Below are positions 9,266 to 17,101 of a stretch of DNA of 64,000 bases, piece by piece. The notes under the pieces are model-generated. The model was not told the DNA's origin, did not search any database, and was given only the letters and a program-made list of their open reading frames with translations. The translations under genes were made by a program, and so were the position numbers. The first letter of the stretch is position 1. Each line of letters begins with the position of its first letter. Source of the DNA: Cronobacter condimenti 1330 (GTDB lineage: Bacteria; Pseudomonadota; Gammaproteobacteria; Enterobacterales; Enterobacteriaceae); assembly GCF_001277255.1 (NCBI RefSeq), contig NZ_CP012264.1, positions 1,178,001 through 1,242,000 on the forward strand. Reading direction: 5' to 3'.

Positions 9266-9284
9266 TAAACCTTCCATCAAGGGG
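9266..9284. repeat. 19-bp direct repeat, copy 2 (cueR leader)
   Basis: Exact copy of 8682-8700, ending 5 nt before the cueR ATG and overlapping its ribosome site (AAGGGGG). It carries one complete CueR half-site (ACCTTCC), but the second half is degenerate (GGGAAAC instead of GGAAGGT). Confidence 0.9.
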
Positions 9285-9289
9285 GAAAC

Positions 9290-9700
9290 ATGAATATCAG
9301 CGATGTGGCGAAAAAAACGGGGCTGACCAGCAAAGCGATTCGTTTTTATGAAGAAAAAGGGCTGGTGACGCCGCCGCTGCGTGGGGATAACGGCTACCGC
9401 ACCTATTCGCAGCGGCATATCGACGAACTGACGCTGCTGCGTCAGGCGCGTCTGGTGGGGTTTAACCTGGAAGAGTGCCGCGAGCTGGTGCATCTGTTTA
9501 ACGATCCGGCGCGGCACAGCGCGGACGTGAAAGCGCGTACGCTGCAAAAGGTGGCGGAGATCGAAAACCATATTGAGACCCTGCGCGCGATGCGCCAGCA
9601 ATTGCTCGACCTTGCGGCGGCGTGTCCGGGCGATGACGGCGCGGATTGCCCGATTATCGATAATCTCTCGGGCTGCTGCCACCGCCGCACGGACGCGTAA
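9290..9700 (+). CDS. cueR: Cu(I)-responsive MerR-family activator CueR
   Basis: A 136-aa MerR-family protein with an N-terminal winged helix (MNISDVAKKTGLTSKAIRFY), a dimerisation coiled coil, and the metal loop holding Cys112 and Cys120, the two Cu(I) ligands known from E. coli CueR. A CC pair and histidine in the tail (Cys129, Cys130) are also present. It activates copA from the operator at 8678-8710. Together with copA it forms a divergent unit split by a foreign islet. The start has AAGGGGG 5 nt upstream. Confidence 0.95.
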   Translation: MNISDVAKKTGLTSKAIRFYEEKGLVTPPLRGDNGYRTYSQRHIDELTLLRQARLVGFNLEECRELVHLFNDPARHSADVKARTLQKVAEIENHIETLRAMRQQLLDLAAACPGDDGADCPIIDNLSGCCHRRTDA

Positions 9701-9703
9701 CGC

Positions 9704-10423
9704 TCAGCGCGCGGGATTCAGTACAAAAATCACCGCGCCGCGATACCAGGGCGACGTCGCGAGTGTTTTTTCTTCGGTTTTATCCCATTCACCGTTCTGC
9801 GCGATACCGATTTTAAAAGGAATGCGCAGCTCCAGCAGGGCAGGCAGATAGCGCGCATAGCCCGGTACCGTATGGCGGCCCTGGTAGGTTTGCACCACCA
9901 GTTCATCCACGGGCAGGGCATTGAGCCTGGCGACGCTGCCGGTCTGCGCCCAGTCGAGCAGACCCGTGACGCCGAGCGCGAAGCGCGCATCCAGCCGCGC
10001 CCGTAGCCGCGTTAAAAACCGGCCGTAGTCGTCGATACGGTGCGTGGCCGCGTCAAAATCAATCTGCAACCCGGTCACCCGATTCCCGGCCTGCGCCCAG
10101 CGCGCGGGCAGACGGGCAAGTGTATCGAGCATCTCATCCGTGAGATCAAGCCGCTCCAGGCGTACCGTGACCCAGAGCGCGGGCGCGCGCAGCCTGGCGA
10201 CGGGCTGGCCGAGACGCACGAACGTCGCCTGGCCCCGACGCGTCACCACGTCGCCCTGATGCAGATAGATAACCTCCGCGTCGCGCAGCGCCGCGGGCGG
10301 CCTGACGCCAGACCAGAGCCAGAAAGCCCGATAGTCGGCGTCACTGGCGCGCGTGACCTGCGCAAAGGCGCTGGAGGCTACCAGCAGCAGGCTTACCAGT
10401 AATACTTGAGCTGCTGCGCCCAT
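9704..10423 (-). CDS. Secreted DUF3142-like protein
   Basis: A 239-aa protein with a Sec signal peptide (hydrophobic residues about 5-20, cleavage near AFAQ). The rest resembles DUF3142 proteins: LHQGDV early, then VTGLQIDFDAAT and FALGVTGLLDW, reminiscent of a TIM-barrel glycoside-hydrolase-like fold. That resemblance is from memory. Function is unknown. Its start overlaps the end of the preceding periplasmic gene by 31 bp, so the two are probably co-translated. It is convergent with cueR, 3 nt apart. Confidence 0.7.
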   Translation of the reverse strand: MGAAAQVLLVSLLLVASSAFAQVTRASDADYRAFWLWSGVRPPAALRDAEVIYLHQGDVVTRRGQATFVRLGQPVARLRAPALWVTVRLERLDLTDEMLDTLARLPARWAQAGNRVTGLQIDFDAATHRIDDYGRFLTRLRARLDARFALGVTGLLDWAQTGSVARLNALPVDELVVQTYQGRHTVPGYARYLPALLELRIPFKIGIAQNGEWDKTEEKTLATSPWYRGAVIFVLNPAR

Positions 10424-12534
10424 GGGCTTCCCGGCCAGTTTTTCTTAAGCTGCCCGAACCAGGCTTTACGCGTCGCTTTATCGACCTCTTCACCGCCGCA
10501 GTCGTTATAACCTGACGGCGCATAGCACATCACGGCGCGGTAGAGTGCGTAACTCTTATCTTCCGGTTCGGCTTTCGGGCTTGCTATCACCTGCTGATAA
10601 TAATGCTGGCGATCCGGCTGCCCCACCGGATGGTCGCTACGGGTGACGATATCCAGCGTGCTGTTGCCGCCGGTGTCGCCCCACGGGTTAACCCGCGCGC
10701 CCGTCAGGCGGAAAAACTCGCCCAGACAGTTGAGCGCATGGCTGTCATTCGGGCGGTTTACCAGTGTCTTCGCGGTATCGTCGAGCGGCGCGCAGGCGTA
10801 GCCTTCCGCCACGTCGTCGCCCGCCCAGTTGAAGACCTGCATATTCACATCGCCGAACGTTTTTTCATCGAGCGGCTTGAGATCCTTCGCCAGCGCTTTG
10901 TCCTGCAGATAATCCTGATAGCGGCCTTCGATCAGATGGCGCATCAGCAACGTGTGCAGCGCAATGGTGCGCTCCTCGTTGTTCATGCCGTGTTGCGCCT
11001 GCGTTTTGATAAGATCGAGCGGCGCTTTGGTTTTCAGCACCAGCGAGCGGTAGCGCAAGCCAGTCACCAGGCTGTCAGGCGCGAAAATCGCCGCCGCTTC
11101 GTTGTTTTCGACCAGCGCGGCGGCCAGTTTCATCTGCAGCAGTTGCTGTTCTGCGCCCGGCTTCGCGGATTTCAGCAGACGCTGCCAGTGGTCGCGCGCC
11201 GCTGCCCACTGCTTTTGCGCGCCTAACGCATCGCCGTAAAGCACCTGCTCGCTAAAGGCGAGAATATCGTTTTGCGGCAGGCTGTCCGCAGGCGTAATGG
11301 CGGCGACGACGGCGGCATAATCTGCCTGCTGCCAGAACAGCCAGGCGTTTTGCAGGTAGTTCCACAGCGGCATCAGGCCCGCTTTTTCGTAGAAGGGCTT
11401 GTACTCATCAAGCATCTGGCGCGTCACATGCGGATTTTTTTCGCCTTTACGTTCCTGCTCGCGTAGCCAGCGCAGCGTCTGGGTGAAGGTGAGGAGCGGC
11501 GCATCGGGGCTGCTGACAAACCAGGTGTCGCCGTTTGCGTCTTTGCTTTGCAGCTTGCTGTCGTTTTCCAGCAGGAGTTCGCGCAGGGCGTCGGCATCCG
11601 GCGCGTCTTTCAGCGCCTGTTCATAGCGCGGGGCCAGCGCATCCCAGTCCTGTAAATACCAGTAAATACGGCGCTGCATGTCGCGCGCGGAGTCGGCGTA
11701 AGCGCCTGTCGGCCAGGTTTTGAGGTAATCCTCAGAGTAGGCCAGCGCCTGACGGGCAGCGTTTTTATCAATCTTCGTGGTATCAAAGAGACCGTAATCG
11801 TCATCCACGGCGCTGGCGCTACTTTCATTAAGCGCAACGCGCATCAGCATATACGCGGCGGTTTGCGCCACCCACGGCTGAGTGCTTGCTTTCAACGCGC
11901 TAAAGCGTTCTGCGGCGGCGGGGTAGTCACCCTGATAGAAGGCCGTTGCGGCGGCAAGGTAGTCGTCGAACGCGGCGGCAGCGGAGCCCTGCGGTGCGTT
12001 CACGCTGTCGGGCGTGCTGTCAGAGGATTGATAAATGTTCAGACGTGCCTGCGCCAGCGCCTGACGCTGCGCCTCGGTGAGTGATTTTTCATCCTTCAGC
12101 GCCGTCAGAAACGCAATGACGCTCTGCGAATTATTGGAGACAAAACGGTTCTCGCGATCGGTATCGCTGGCAGTCGCGGCTGCCGGGTCAAGATGCATAG
12201 CGGTTAAAAGCGTCGCGAGCGGATCTGGCTCGGCGGCTGTCGCATCGCCGGCGGCGGCCGGTTCGCTGCCATCATCCTCGTGGTAACCAAAGTGATAGGC
12301 GCGGGTGAGGCGCGGGTCAGCGGGTAGCGGGTAGACCGGCAGCGCGAAATGTTTCTGCTCGCTAATCAGGCGCATCAGGTTGTCGCGGGTATCATTATTC
12401 ACATCAAGCCAGGGCGCGCTTTCCAGCACGCAATCAGACGAACCCCAGGTGCAGGTTTCAATATCGGATGAGGCCTGGCTTAACACCGGCAGCGCGAGAA
12501 GGGCAAAAGCGATCCCTGTCAGTCTTGGCGTCAT
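10393..12534 (-). CDS. Large periplasmic repeat-rich protein of unknown function
   Basis: A 713-aa protein beginning MTPRLTGIAFALLALP, a signal peptide ending near SQASS. A longer frame from 12582 exists, but the ATG at 12534 has AAGGAAA about 8 nt upstream and begins the signal peptide. The body is helical and alanine-rich with TPR/SEL1-like pairing (for example AAAFDDYLAAATAFYQGDYPAA), suggesting an alpha-solenoid. Cysteine pairs occur near both ends. It is co-transcribed with the DUF3142-like gene, so the two may work together at the envelope. I do not recognise a named homologue. Confidence 0.65.
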   Translation of the reverse strand: MTPRLTGIAFALLALPVLSQASSDIETCTWGSSDCVLESAPWLDVNNDTRDNLMRLISEQKHFALPVYPLPADPRLTRAYHFGYHEDDGSEPAAAGDATAAEPDPLATLLTAMHLDPAAATASDTDRENRFVSNNSQSVIAFLTALKDEKSLTEAQRQALAQARLNIYQSSDSTPDSVNAPQGSAAAAFDDYLAAATAFYQGDYPAAAERFSALKASTQPWVAQTAAYMLMRVALNESSASAVDDDYGLFDTTKIDKNAARQALAYSEDYLKTWPTGAYADSARDMQRRIYWYLQDWDALAPRYEQALKDAPDADALRELLLENDSKLQSKDANGDTWFVSSPDAPLLTFTQTLRWLREQERKGEKNPHVTRQMLDEYKPFYEKAGLMPLWNYLQNAWLFWQQADYAAVVAAITPADSLPQNDILAFSEQVLYGDALGAQKQWAAARDHWQRLLKSAKPGAEQQLLQMKLAAALVENNEAAAIFAPDSLVTGLRYRSLVLKTKAPLDLIKTQAQHGMNNEERTIALHTLLMRHLIEGRYQDYLQDKALAKDLKPLDEKTFGDVNMQVFNWAGDDVAEGYACAPLDDTAKTLVNRPNDSHALNCLGEFFRLTGARVNPWGDTGGNSTLDIVTRSDHPVGQPDRQHYYQQVIASPKAEPEDKSYALYRAVMCYAPSGYNDCGGEEVDKATRKAWFGQLKKNWPGSPWAQQLKYYW

Positions 12535-12561
12535 AACGTCGTTTCCTTGTGAAAATTTTGT

Positions 12562-12599
12562 AAAAAAGCCTGCCCGGATCATGCCCGAACAGGCTTTTA
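12562..12599 (-). terminator. ybbJ-side intrinsic terminator
   Basis: AAAAGCCTG ... CAGGCTTTT, with an inner CGGGCATGATCCGGG-like pairing, forms a long hairpin after the qmcA-ybbJ operon and before the 713-aa gene. On the minus strand it is followed by TTTTTT. It also has a short T run on the plus strand. Confidence 0.7.
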
Positions 12600-12627
12600 T
12601 TGAACAGTGCTGTCTTATAGTAATGCG

Positions 12628-13083
12628 TTAATGCGTTTCGCTTGCCTGTACCCGCAGACGAATGCCGTCGATAGCCACAACCTCAACGATCGTGCCTGCC
12701 GGTAAATCACGGTCGGCAAAAACCGGCCAGACGCTGTCGCCCACATGGATCTGACCGCGACCATTTACCAGCGCCTGCTCAAGCGTAAAGCGCAGGCCCA
12801 GTAGTTGCTGCCCGCGCTGATTAAGCGCGTTATCAGGACGCGGCTGCGCCCGGCGGGACAGCCAACGCCACCATAGCCAGACGGCGATTAACATTAACAG
12901 CGCGAAACTCACGCCCTGCCACTCCCAGCCCATCGGCACAAGCCAGGCGAGCAGCCCAGTTGCCACCGCCGCCACGCCGCTCCAGAGCAGAAAGCCGTTG
13001 CCGCCGAGCATTTCTGCCGCCAGCAGCAGGCCGCCTAAGCAGAGCCAGAAAACGTGAGGATGAGAGAGGATAAGCATCATCAT
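12628..13083 (-). CDS. ybbJ: NfeD-like membrane protein YbbJ
   Basis: A 151-aa inner-membrane protein: two to three N-terminal hydrophobic helices followed by a soluble beta-barrel (OB-fold, NfeD C-terminal) ending in DLPAGTIVEVVAIDGIRLRV. NfeD proteins partner with SPFH/stomatin proteins, and this one overlaps qmcA by 4 nt (ATGA), as in E. coli. Any of three consecutive Met codons could be the start. Confidence 0.92.
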   Translation of the reverse strand: MMMLILSHPHVFWLCLGGLLLAAEMLGGNGFLLWSGVAAVATGLLAWLVPMGWEWQGVSFALLMLIAVWLWWRWLSRRAQPRPDNALNQRGQQLLGLRFTLEQALVNGRGQIHVGDSVWPVFADRDLPAGTIVEVVAIDGIRLRVQASETH

Positions 13084-14000
13084 GGGCGTTTACGCTCGCT
13101 GCCGCTGTCTTTGATAAGCTCAGCGATACCGGCGATTGAGCCCATCAGGCTTGAAGCCTCAAGCGGCATCATGACAACTTTGCTGTTGCTGGAAGAGCCA
13201 ATCTGCTGGAGCGCGTCGGTGTATTTCTGCGCTACAAAGTAATTCACCGCCTGAATATCGCCAGCGGCAATCGCTTCCGATACCATCTTCGTGGCGCGCG
13301 CTTCGGCTTCCGCCGAACGCTCACGGGCTTCCGCCTGTAAAAACGCTGACTGACGTTCGCCTTCTGCTTTGAGGATCTGCGACTGTTTTTCCCCTTCGGC
13401 TTTCAGAATTTCCGCCTGACGTACACCTTCGGCCTCAAGGATATAGGCACGTTTGGTACGTTCGGCTTTCATCTGGGCGTTCATTGACGCAATAAGCTCG
13501 GCAGGCGGGCGCACGTCGCGGATCTCGATACGCGTGACTTTAATGCCCCACGGGTTCGTGGCTTCATCGACGATGTGCAGCAGACGGGTATTGATGCTGT
13601 CGCGCTGCGACAACATTTCATCCAGCTCCATTGAGCCGAGCACGGTACGGATGTTGGTCATGGTGAGGTTAATGATGGCGAGTTCCAGATTACTCACCTC
13701 ATACGCCGCACGCGGGGCGTCGATCACCTGAATAAAGCAAACGGCGTCGATGGTCACGTTGGCGTTATCTTTGGAGATAACTTCCTGCGACGGGATATCG
13801 AGTACCTGCTCCATCATATTGATTTTACGGCCAATACGGTCCATAAACGGCACGACGAGATTCAGACCTGGCTGTAGCGTATTGGTATAACGGCCAAAGC
13901 GCTCCACGGTCCACTGGTAGCCCTGCGGCACGATTTTAACGCCAGCCAGCACGACAACCAGCGCGACAAAAATAAGAACGGGGATAATAAACAGCATCAA
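13080..14000 (-). CDS. qmcA: SPFH/stomatin-family membrane protein QmcA
   Basis: A 306-aa protein with one N-terminal transmembrane helix (residues about 2-24), an SPFH/band-7 domain and a long charged coiled coil (KAEGEKQSQILKAEGERQS repeats). E. coli QmcA is a multicopy suppressor of the ftsH htpX double mutant and a likely microdomain scaffold. It forms an operon with ybbJ. In E. coli the fetAB (ybbLM) genes follow; here ybbN comes directly. Confidence 0.94.
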   Translation of the reverse strand: MMLFIIPVLIFVALVVVLAGVKIVPQGYQWTVERFGRYTNTLQPGLNLVVPFMDRIGRKINMMEQVLDIPSQEVISKDNANVTIDAVCFIQVIDAPRAAYEVSNLELAIINLTMTNIRTVLGSMELDEMLSQRDSINTRLLHIVDEATNPWGIKVTRIEIRDVRPPAELIASMNAQMKAERTKRAYILEAEGVRQAEILKAEGEKQSQILKAEGERQSAFLQAEARERSAEAEARATKMVSEAIAAGDIQAVNYFVAQKYTDALQQIGSSSNSKVVMMPLEASSLMGSIAGIAELIKDSGSERKRP

Positions 14001-14105
14001 ACCAACCTCCTGTTGTTAGTAATAGCGACCATTGTACCGCCTGCCAGCGTCAGGCGCAGCGCCTGAATCTGGCAGGGGAAGTCACGGCATCCTTGCCGGT
14101 GGGGA

Positions 14106-14960
14106 TCAGTAAAGCAGGGAATAGAGCTGACGGCGGTATTTTGACGCCAGCGCATCACCGGTGCCCAGCGCGGCCAGAATTTCCTGCATCATTTTACGCG
14201 CCTGGCCGTCGGCGGCGCCCAGATCTTTCTTCAGGTGAGTGAAAAGCAACTCCAGCGCCTCTTCGTTACGTCCAACCTGGTGCAGTTGCAGCGCGAGCTG
14301 GCTTGCGAGCTGCGCGTCATCCGGGTTTTGCTCCACCTGCTGTTGCAGCTGCTGGATTTCCGGGGTGTCTGCCGCCTGCTTCAGCAGGTCAATCTGCGCG
14401 ACCAGACCCTGATAGCGGGTGTCCTGATCCTGCATCGGGATCGTTTTCAGCACCGCTTCGGCGTCCTCGGAGCGGTTCAGGGCAATCTGCGTTTGCGCCA
14501 GCAGCAGGCCGATTTCGCTTGCCTGATTCGACATCTGCCAGGCGTCTTTTAAGAGCGGCAATGCTTGCGCGTAGTTGCCTTCCTGCATCAGCGCCATCGC
14601 TTCCTGCGCTTTCAGCTCCTCTTCTCGCGGCAGCACTTTTTCCAGCAGCGCGCGGATAGCTTCCTCTGGTTGCGGGCCCTGGAAGCCATCTACCGGCTGG
14701 CCCTGGCTGAATAAATAAACCGTCGGAATGGCGCGCAGACCAAACTGCGCGGCGATGGCCTGCTCGTTGTCGCAGTCCACTTTGGCGAGGATAAACTGTC
14801 CCTGATACTGGTTCGCCAGCTTCTCAAGCACCGGCGTCAGCTCCAGACAGTGCTGGCTGCGATCGGACCAGAAATAGAACAGCACCGGCACGGTCATGGA
14901 TTGTTCCAGAAGCTGGTGCAGGTTCGCTTCGCTGAGGTTAATAATATTCTGTTCGGACAT
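14106..14960 (-). CDS. cnoX: Chaperedoxin CnoX (YbbN)
   Basis: A 284-aa cytoplasmic protein: thioredoxin-like domain (1-110) followed by TPR repeats (about 115-284). The active-site motif is SQHC (residues 35-38) rather than CXXC, so only Cys38 remains there. Cys63 (VDCDN) is the residue used by E. coli CnoX for mixed disulphides. CnoX protects clients under hypochlorite stress and hands them to GroEL and DnaK. Length and motifs agree with E. coli YbbN (284 aa). Confidence 0.95.
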   Translation of the reverse strand: MSEQNIINLSEANLHQLLEQSMTVPVLFYFWSDRSQHCLELTPVLEKLANQYQGQFILAKVDCDNEQAIAAQFGLRAIPTVYLFSQGQPVDGFQGPQPEEAIRALLEKVLPREEELKAQEAMALMQEGNYAQALPLLKDAWQMSNQASEIGLLLAQTQIALNRSEDAEAVLKTIPMQDQDTRYQGLVAQIDLLKQAADTPEIQQLQQQVEQNPDDAQLASQLALQLHQVGRNEEALELLFTHLKKDLGAADGQARKMMQEILAALGTGDALASKYRRQLYSLLY

Positions 14961-15018
14961 GAGTCACTCTCTGTTGTCGATTTCCTTTTTACATGGGGGC
15001 AGGGCGCACGCCTTCAAC

Positions 15019-15789
15019 TTACCCTTGTAAAATTTTGTCCATAATTCGCGTTGGCAGCAGACGTTTCAGCCAGGCGACCGCATGCGTCACCAGCGTGACC
15101 GGGTAGCGAATGCGCGGATTCGGGCTTTCAAAAGCATGGCGCACTTTTGCCACAACCGCCTCCGGGCCAAGCGTAAAGCGTGCGGCGATGCCGGGGTTTT
15201 CTACCGGTTTGTCAGACTGCGTCTGGTTGACGTTTTCGCTAAAGCGTGTGCGTATGGGCCCAGGCTCAATCAGGCTGACCTTCACGCCGCTGTAGCGAAG
15301 CTCCATACGCAGCGCGTCAGACCATGCCTCCAGGGCGTATTTGCTGGCGGCATAGGCCCCGCGGCCAGGCGTGGAGATAAGCCCCATCACCGAACTGGTG
15401 TTCACAATGCGTCCTTCGCCGTGTGGCACCATGGCAGGCAAAAGCAGCATAGTGAGCTGATGCGCGCCGAAAAAGTTCGTTGAAAACTGCTGTTCCATCT
15501 GCTCACGGCTGATGGTGGAAAGCGGCCCGTACACGCCATAGCCGCCATTATTGAAAATGCCGTACAGGCGATTGTTCGTCAGGCGAATCACTTCCCGCGC
15601 GGCGTCTTCCACGCTCTCTGGCGAATCGAGATCAAGCGACACGCCAATAAAGCCCAGCGTGTTCATGCGCGCGACATCTTCCGGCTTGCGGCAGGCGGCG
15701 AGGATCTGAAAGCCAAGGCGGCGTAGCTCGTGCGCGCAGGCAAGGCCAATACCGCTGGAACATCCTGTAATTAAGAGTGATTTTTGCAT
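15019..15789 (-). CDS. ybbO: NADP+-dependent short-chain aldehyde reductase YbbO
   Basis: A 256-aa classical short-chain dehydrogenase. The cofactor loop TGCSSGIG lies near the N terminus, NNGGYG in the middle, and the catalytic Ser (NTSSVMG) with the YAASK pair. E. coli YbbO reduces aldehydes with NADPH. It is followed 28 nt downstream on the opposite reading direction of flow by tesA's end, both on the minus strand with tesA upstream, suggesting a tesA-ybbO unit. Confidence 0.92.
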   Translation of the reverse strand: MQKSLLITGCSSGIGLACAHELRRLGFQILAACRKPEDVARMNTLGFIGVSLDLDSPESVEDAAREVIRLTNNRLYGIFNNGGYGVYGPLSTISREQMEQQFSTNFFGAHQLTMLLLPAMVPHGEGRIVNTSSVMGLISTPGRGAYAASKYALEAWSDALRMELRYSGVKVSLIEPGPIRTRFSENVNQTQSDKPVENPGIAARFTLGPEAVVAKVRHAFESPNPRIRYPVTLVTHAVAWLKRLLPTRIMDKILQG

Positions 15790-15817
15790 AACTTTACCCG
15801 CTCAGTGCCCCGCAGGG

Positions 15818-16447
15818 TTATGAGTCGTGTTTAACTAAAGGGGCCAGTCGCTGCGCCATCCAGTCGGCAATAAACGGCTGGGCGTCGCGATTGGGATGAA
15901 TGCCATCGTCCTGCATCCACTGCGGTTTGAGATAAACCTTTTCCATAAAAAAGGGCAGCAGGGGGATGGAGAATGACTGCGCAAGTTCAGGGTAAATCGC
16001 CTCGAACGCCTGATTGTAACGGCGCCCGTAGTTCGCGGGCAGACGAATCTGCATCAGCAGCGGTTCCGCGCCCGCCGTTTTCACCTGTTCTATGATTTGC
16101 TTAAGCGTGGCGGAGAGCGTGTCGGGCGGAAATCCGCGCAGACCGTCGTTACCGCCAAGCTCAATCAGCACCCAGCGCGGCTGATGCTGTTTGAGCAGCG
16201 CAGGCAGGCGCGAGAGCCCCTGCTGCGCGGTGTCGCCGCTGATACTGGCGTTCACCACACGCACGTCGCGCTGCTGCCATTTATCGTTAAGCAGCGCAGG
16301 CCAGGCGGCGTCTGCTGCCATTCGATAACCGGCGCTCAGGCTGTCGCCCAGCACCAGTAACGTGTCCGCCGCGGCGGCGCGCAAGCTTAATAACGCCAGC
16401 AACAGGAAAGGTAAATGCCAGCGGAAAACATTCTTGAAGTTCATCAT
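15818..16447 (-). CDS. tesA: Periplasmic acyl-CoA thioesterase I / lysophospholipase L1 TesA
   Basis: A 209-aa SGNH hydrolase. The signal peptide runs from MMNFKNVFRWHLPFLLL to RAAA. The nucleophile block VLGDSLSAGY, the oxyanion residues GGNDG and the catalytic DDGIHPN (Asp, His) are all visible. The frame is open upstream to 16639, but MMNF matches the E. coli start. Its 5' end overlaps that of divergent ybbA by 33 bp, as in E. coli. Confidence 0.95.
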   Translation of the reverse strand: MMNFKNVFRWHLPFLLLALLSLRAAAADTLLVLGDSLSAGYRMAADAAWPALLNDKWQQRDVRVVNASISGDTAQQGLSRLPALLKQHQPRWVLIELGGNDGLRGFPPDTLSATLKQIIEQVKTAGAEPLLMQIRLPANYGRRYNQAFEAIYPELAQSFSIPLLPFFMEKVYLKPQWMQDDGIHPNRDAQPFIADWMAQRLAPLVKHDS

Positions 16448-17101
16448 CTTAATAAATCCGTCGGTCAGGGGGAACAGGCTCTTTCCATCCTTACCGGAGT
16501 TGAACTGGTTGTCAAACCGGGCCAGAGCATTGCGCTGGTGGGCGAATCGGGTTCCGGCAAGTCGACATTGCTGGCCATTCTCGCGGGGCTGGACGATGGC
16601 ACCGGGGGCGAAGTGCGACTGCTGGGCGAACCGCTGCACGAGATGGATGAAGAGGCGCGCGCACGGTTACGCGCGCGGGATGTCGGCTTCGTATTTCAGT
16701 CTTTCATGCTGATCCCGACGCTCAACGCGCTGGAGAATGTCGAACTGCCCGCCATGCTGCGCGGCGAGAGCGGCAAGGCGAGCCGCCAGCAGGCGCGGGC
16801 GTTGCTCGAACAACTGGGACTGGGTAAACGTCTCGATCATCTTCCTGCCCAACTCTCCGCCGGCGAACAGCAGCGCGTGGCGCTGGCGCGCGCGTTTAAC
16901 GGCCGCCCGGCGGTGCTCTTTGCTGACGAACCCACGGGCAACCTCGACCGCCAGACCGGCGAGCGCATCGCTGACCTGCTCTTTTCACTCAACCGCGACA
17001 GCGGCACTACGCTTATCCTTGTCACGCACGACCCGGAACTGGCAGCCCGCTGCGATCGTACGCTGCGCCTGCGTGACGGCAAGCTGTGGGAGGAAGCATG
17101 A
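16415..17101 (+). CDS. ybbA: ABC transporter ATPase YbbA
   Basis: A 228-aa LolD/MacB-type ATPase. Walker A is GESGSGKST (about 44-52), Walker B VLFADEPTGNLD, and the switch His is in VTHDPE. The ABC signature reads LSAGEQQ instead of the LSGGEQQ I recall for E. coli YbbA, a Gly-to-Ala change at a usually conserved position. It pairs with the permease YbbP; their genes overlap by 4 nt (ATGA). The substrate is unknown; the complex belongs to the type VII ABC (mechanotransmission) group. Confidence 0.93.
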   Translation: MPAENILEVHHLNKSVGQGEQALSILTGVELVVKPGQSIALVGESGSGKSTLLAILAGLDDGTGGEVRLLGEPLHEMDEEARARLRARDVGFVFQSFMLIPTLNALENVELPAMLRGESGKASRQQARALLEQLGLGKRLDHLPAQLSAGEQQRVALARAFNGRPAVLFADEPTGNLDRQTGERIADLLFSLNRDSGTTLILVTHDPELAARCDRTLRLRDGKLWEEA

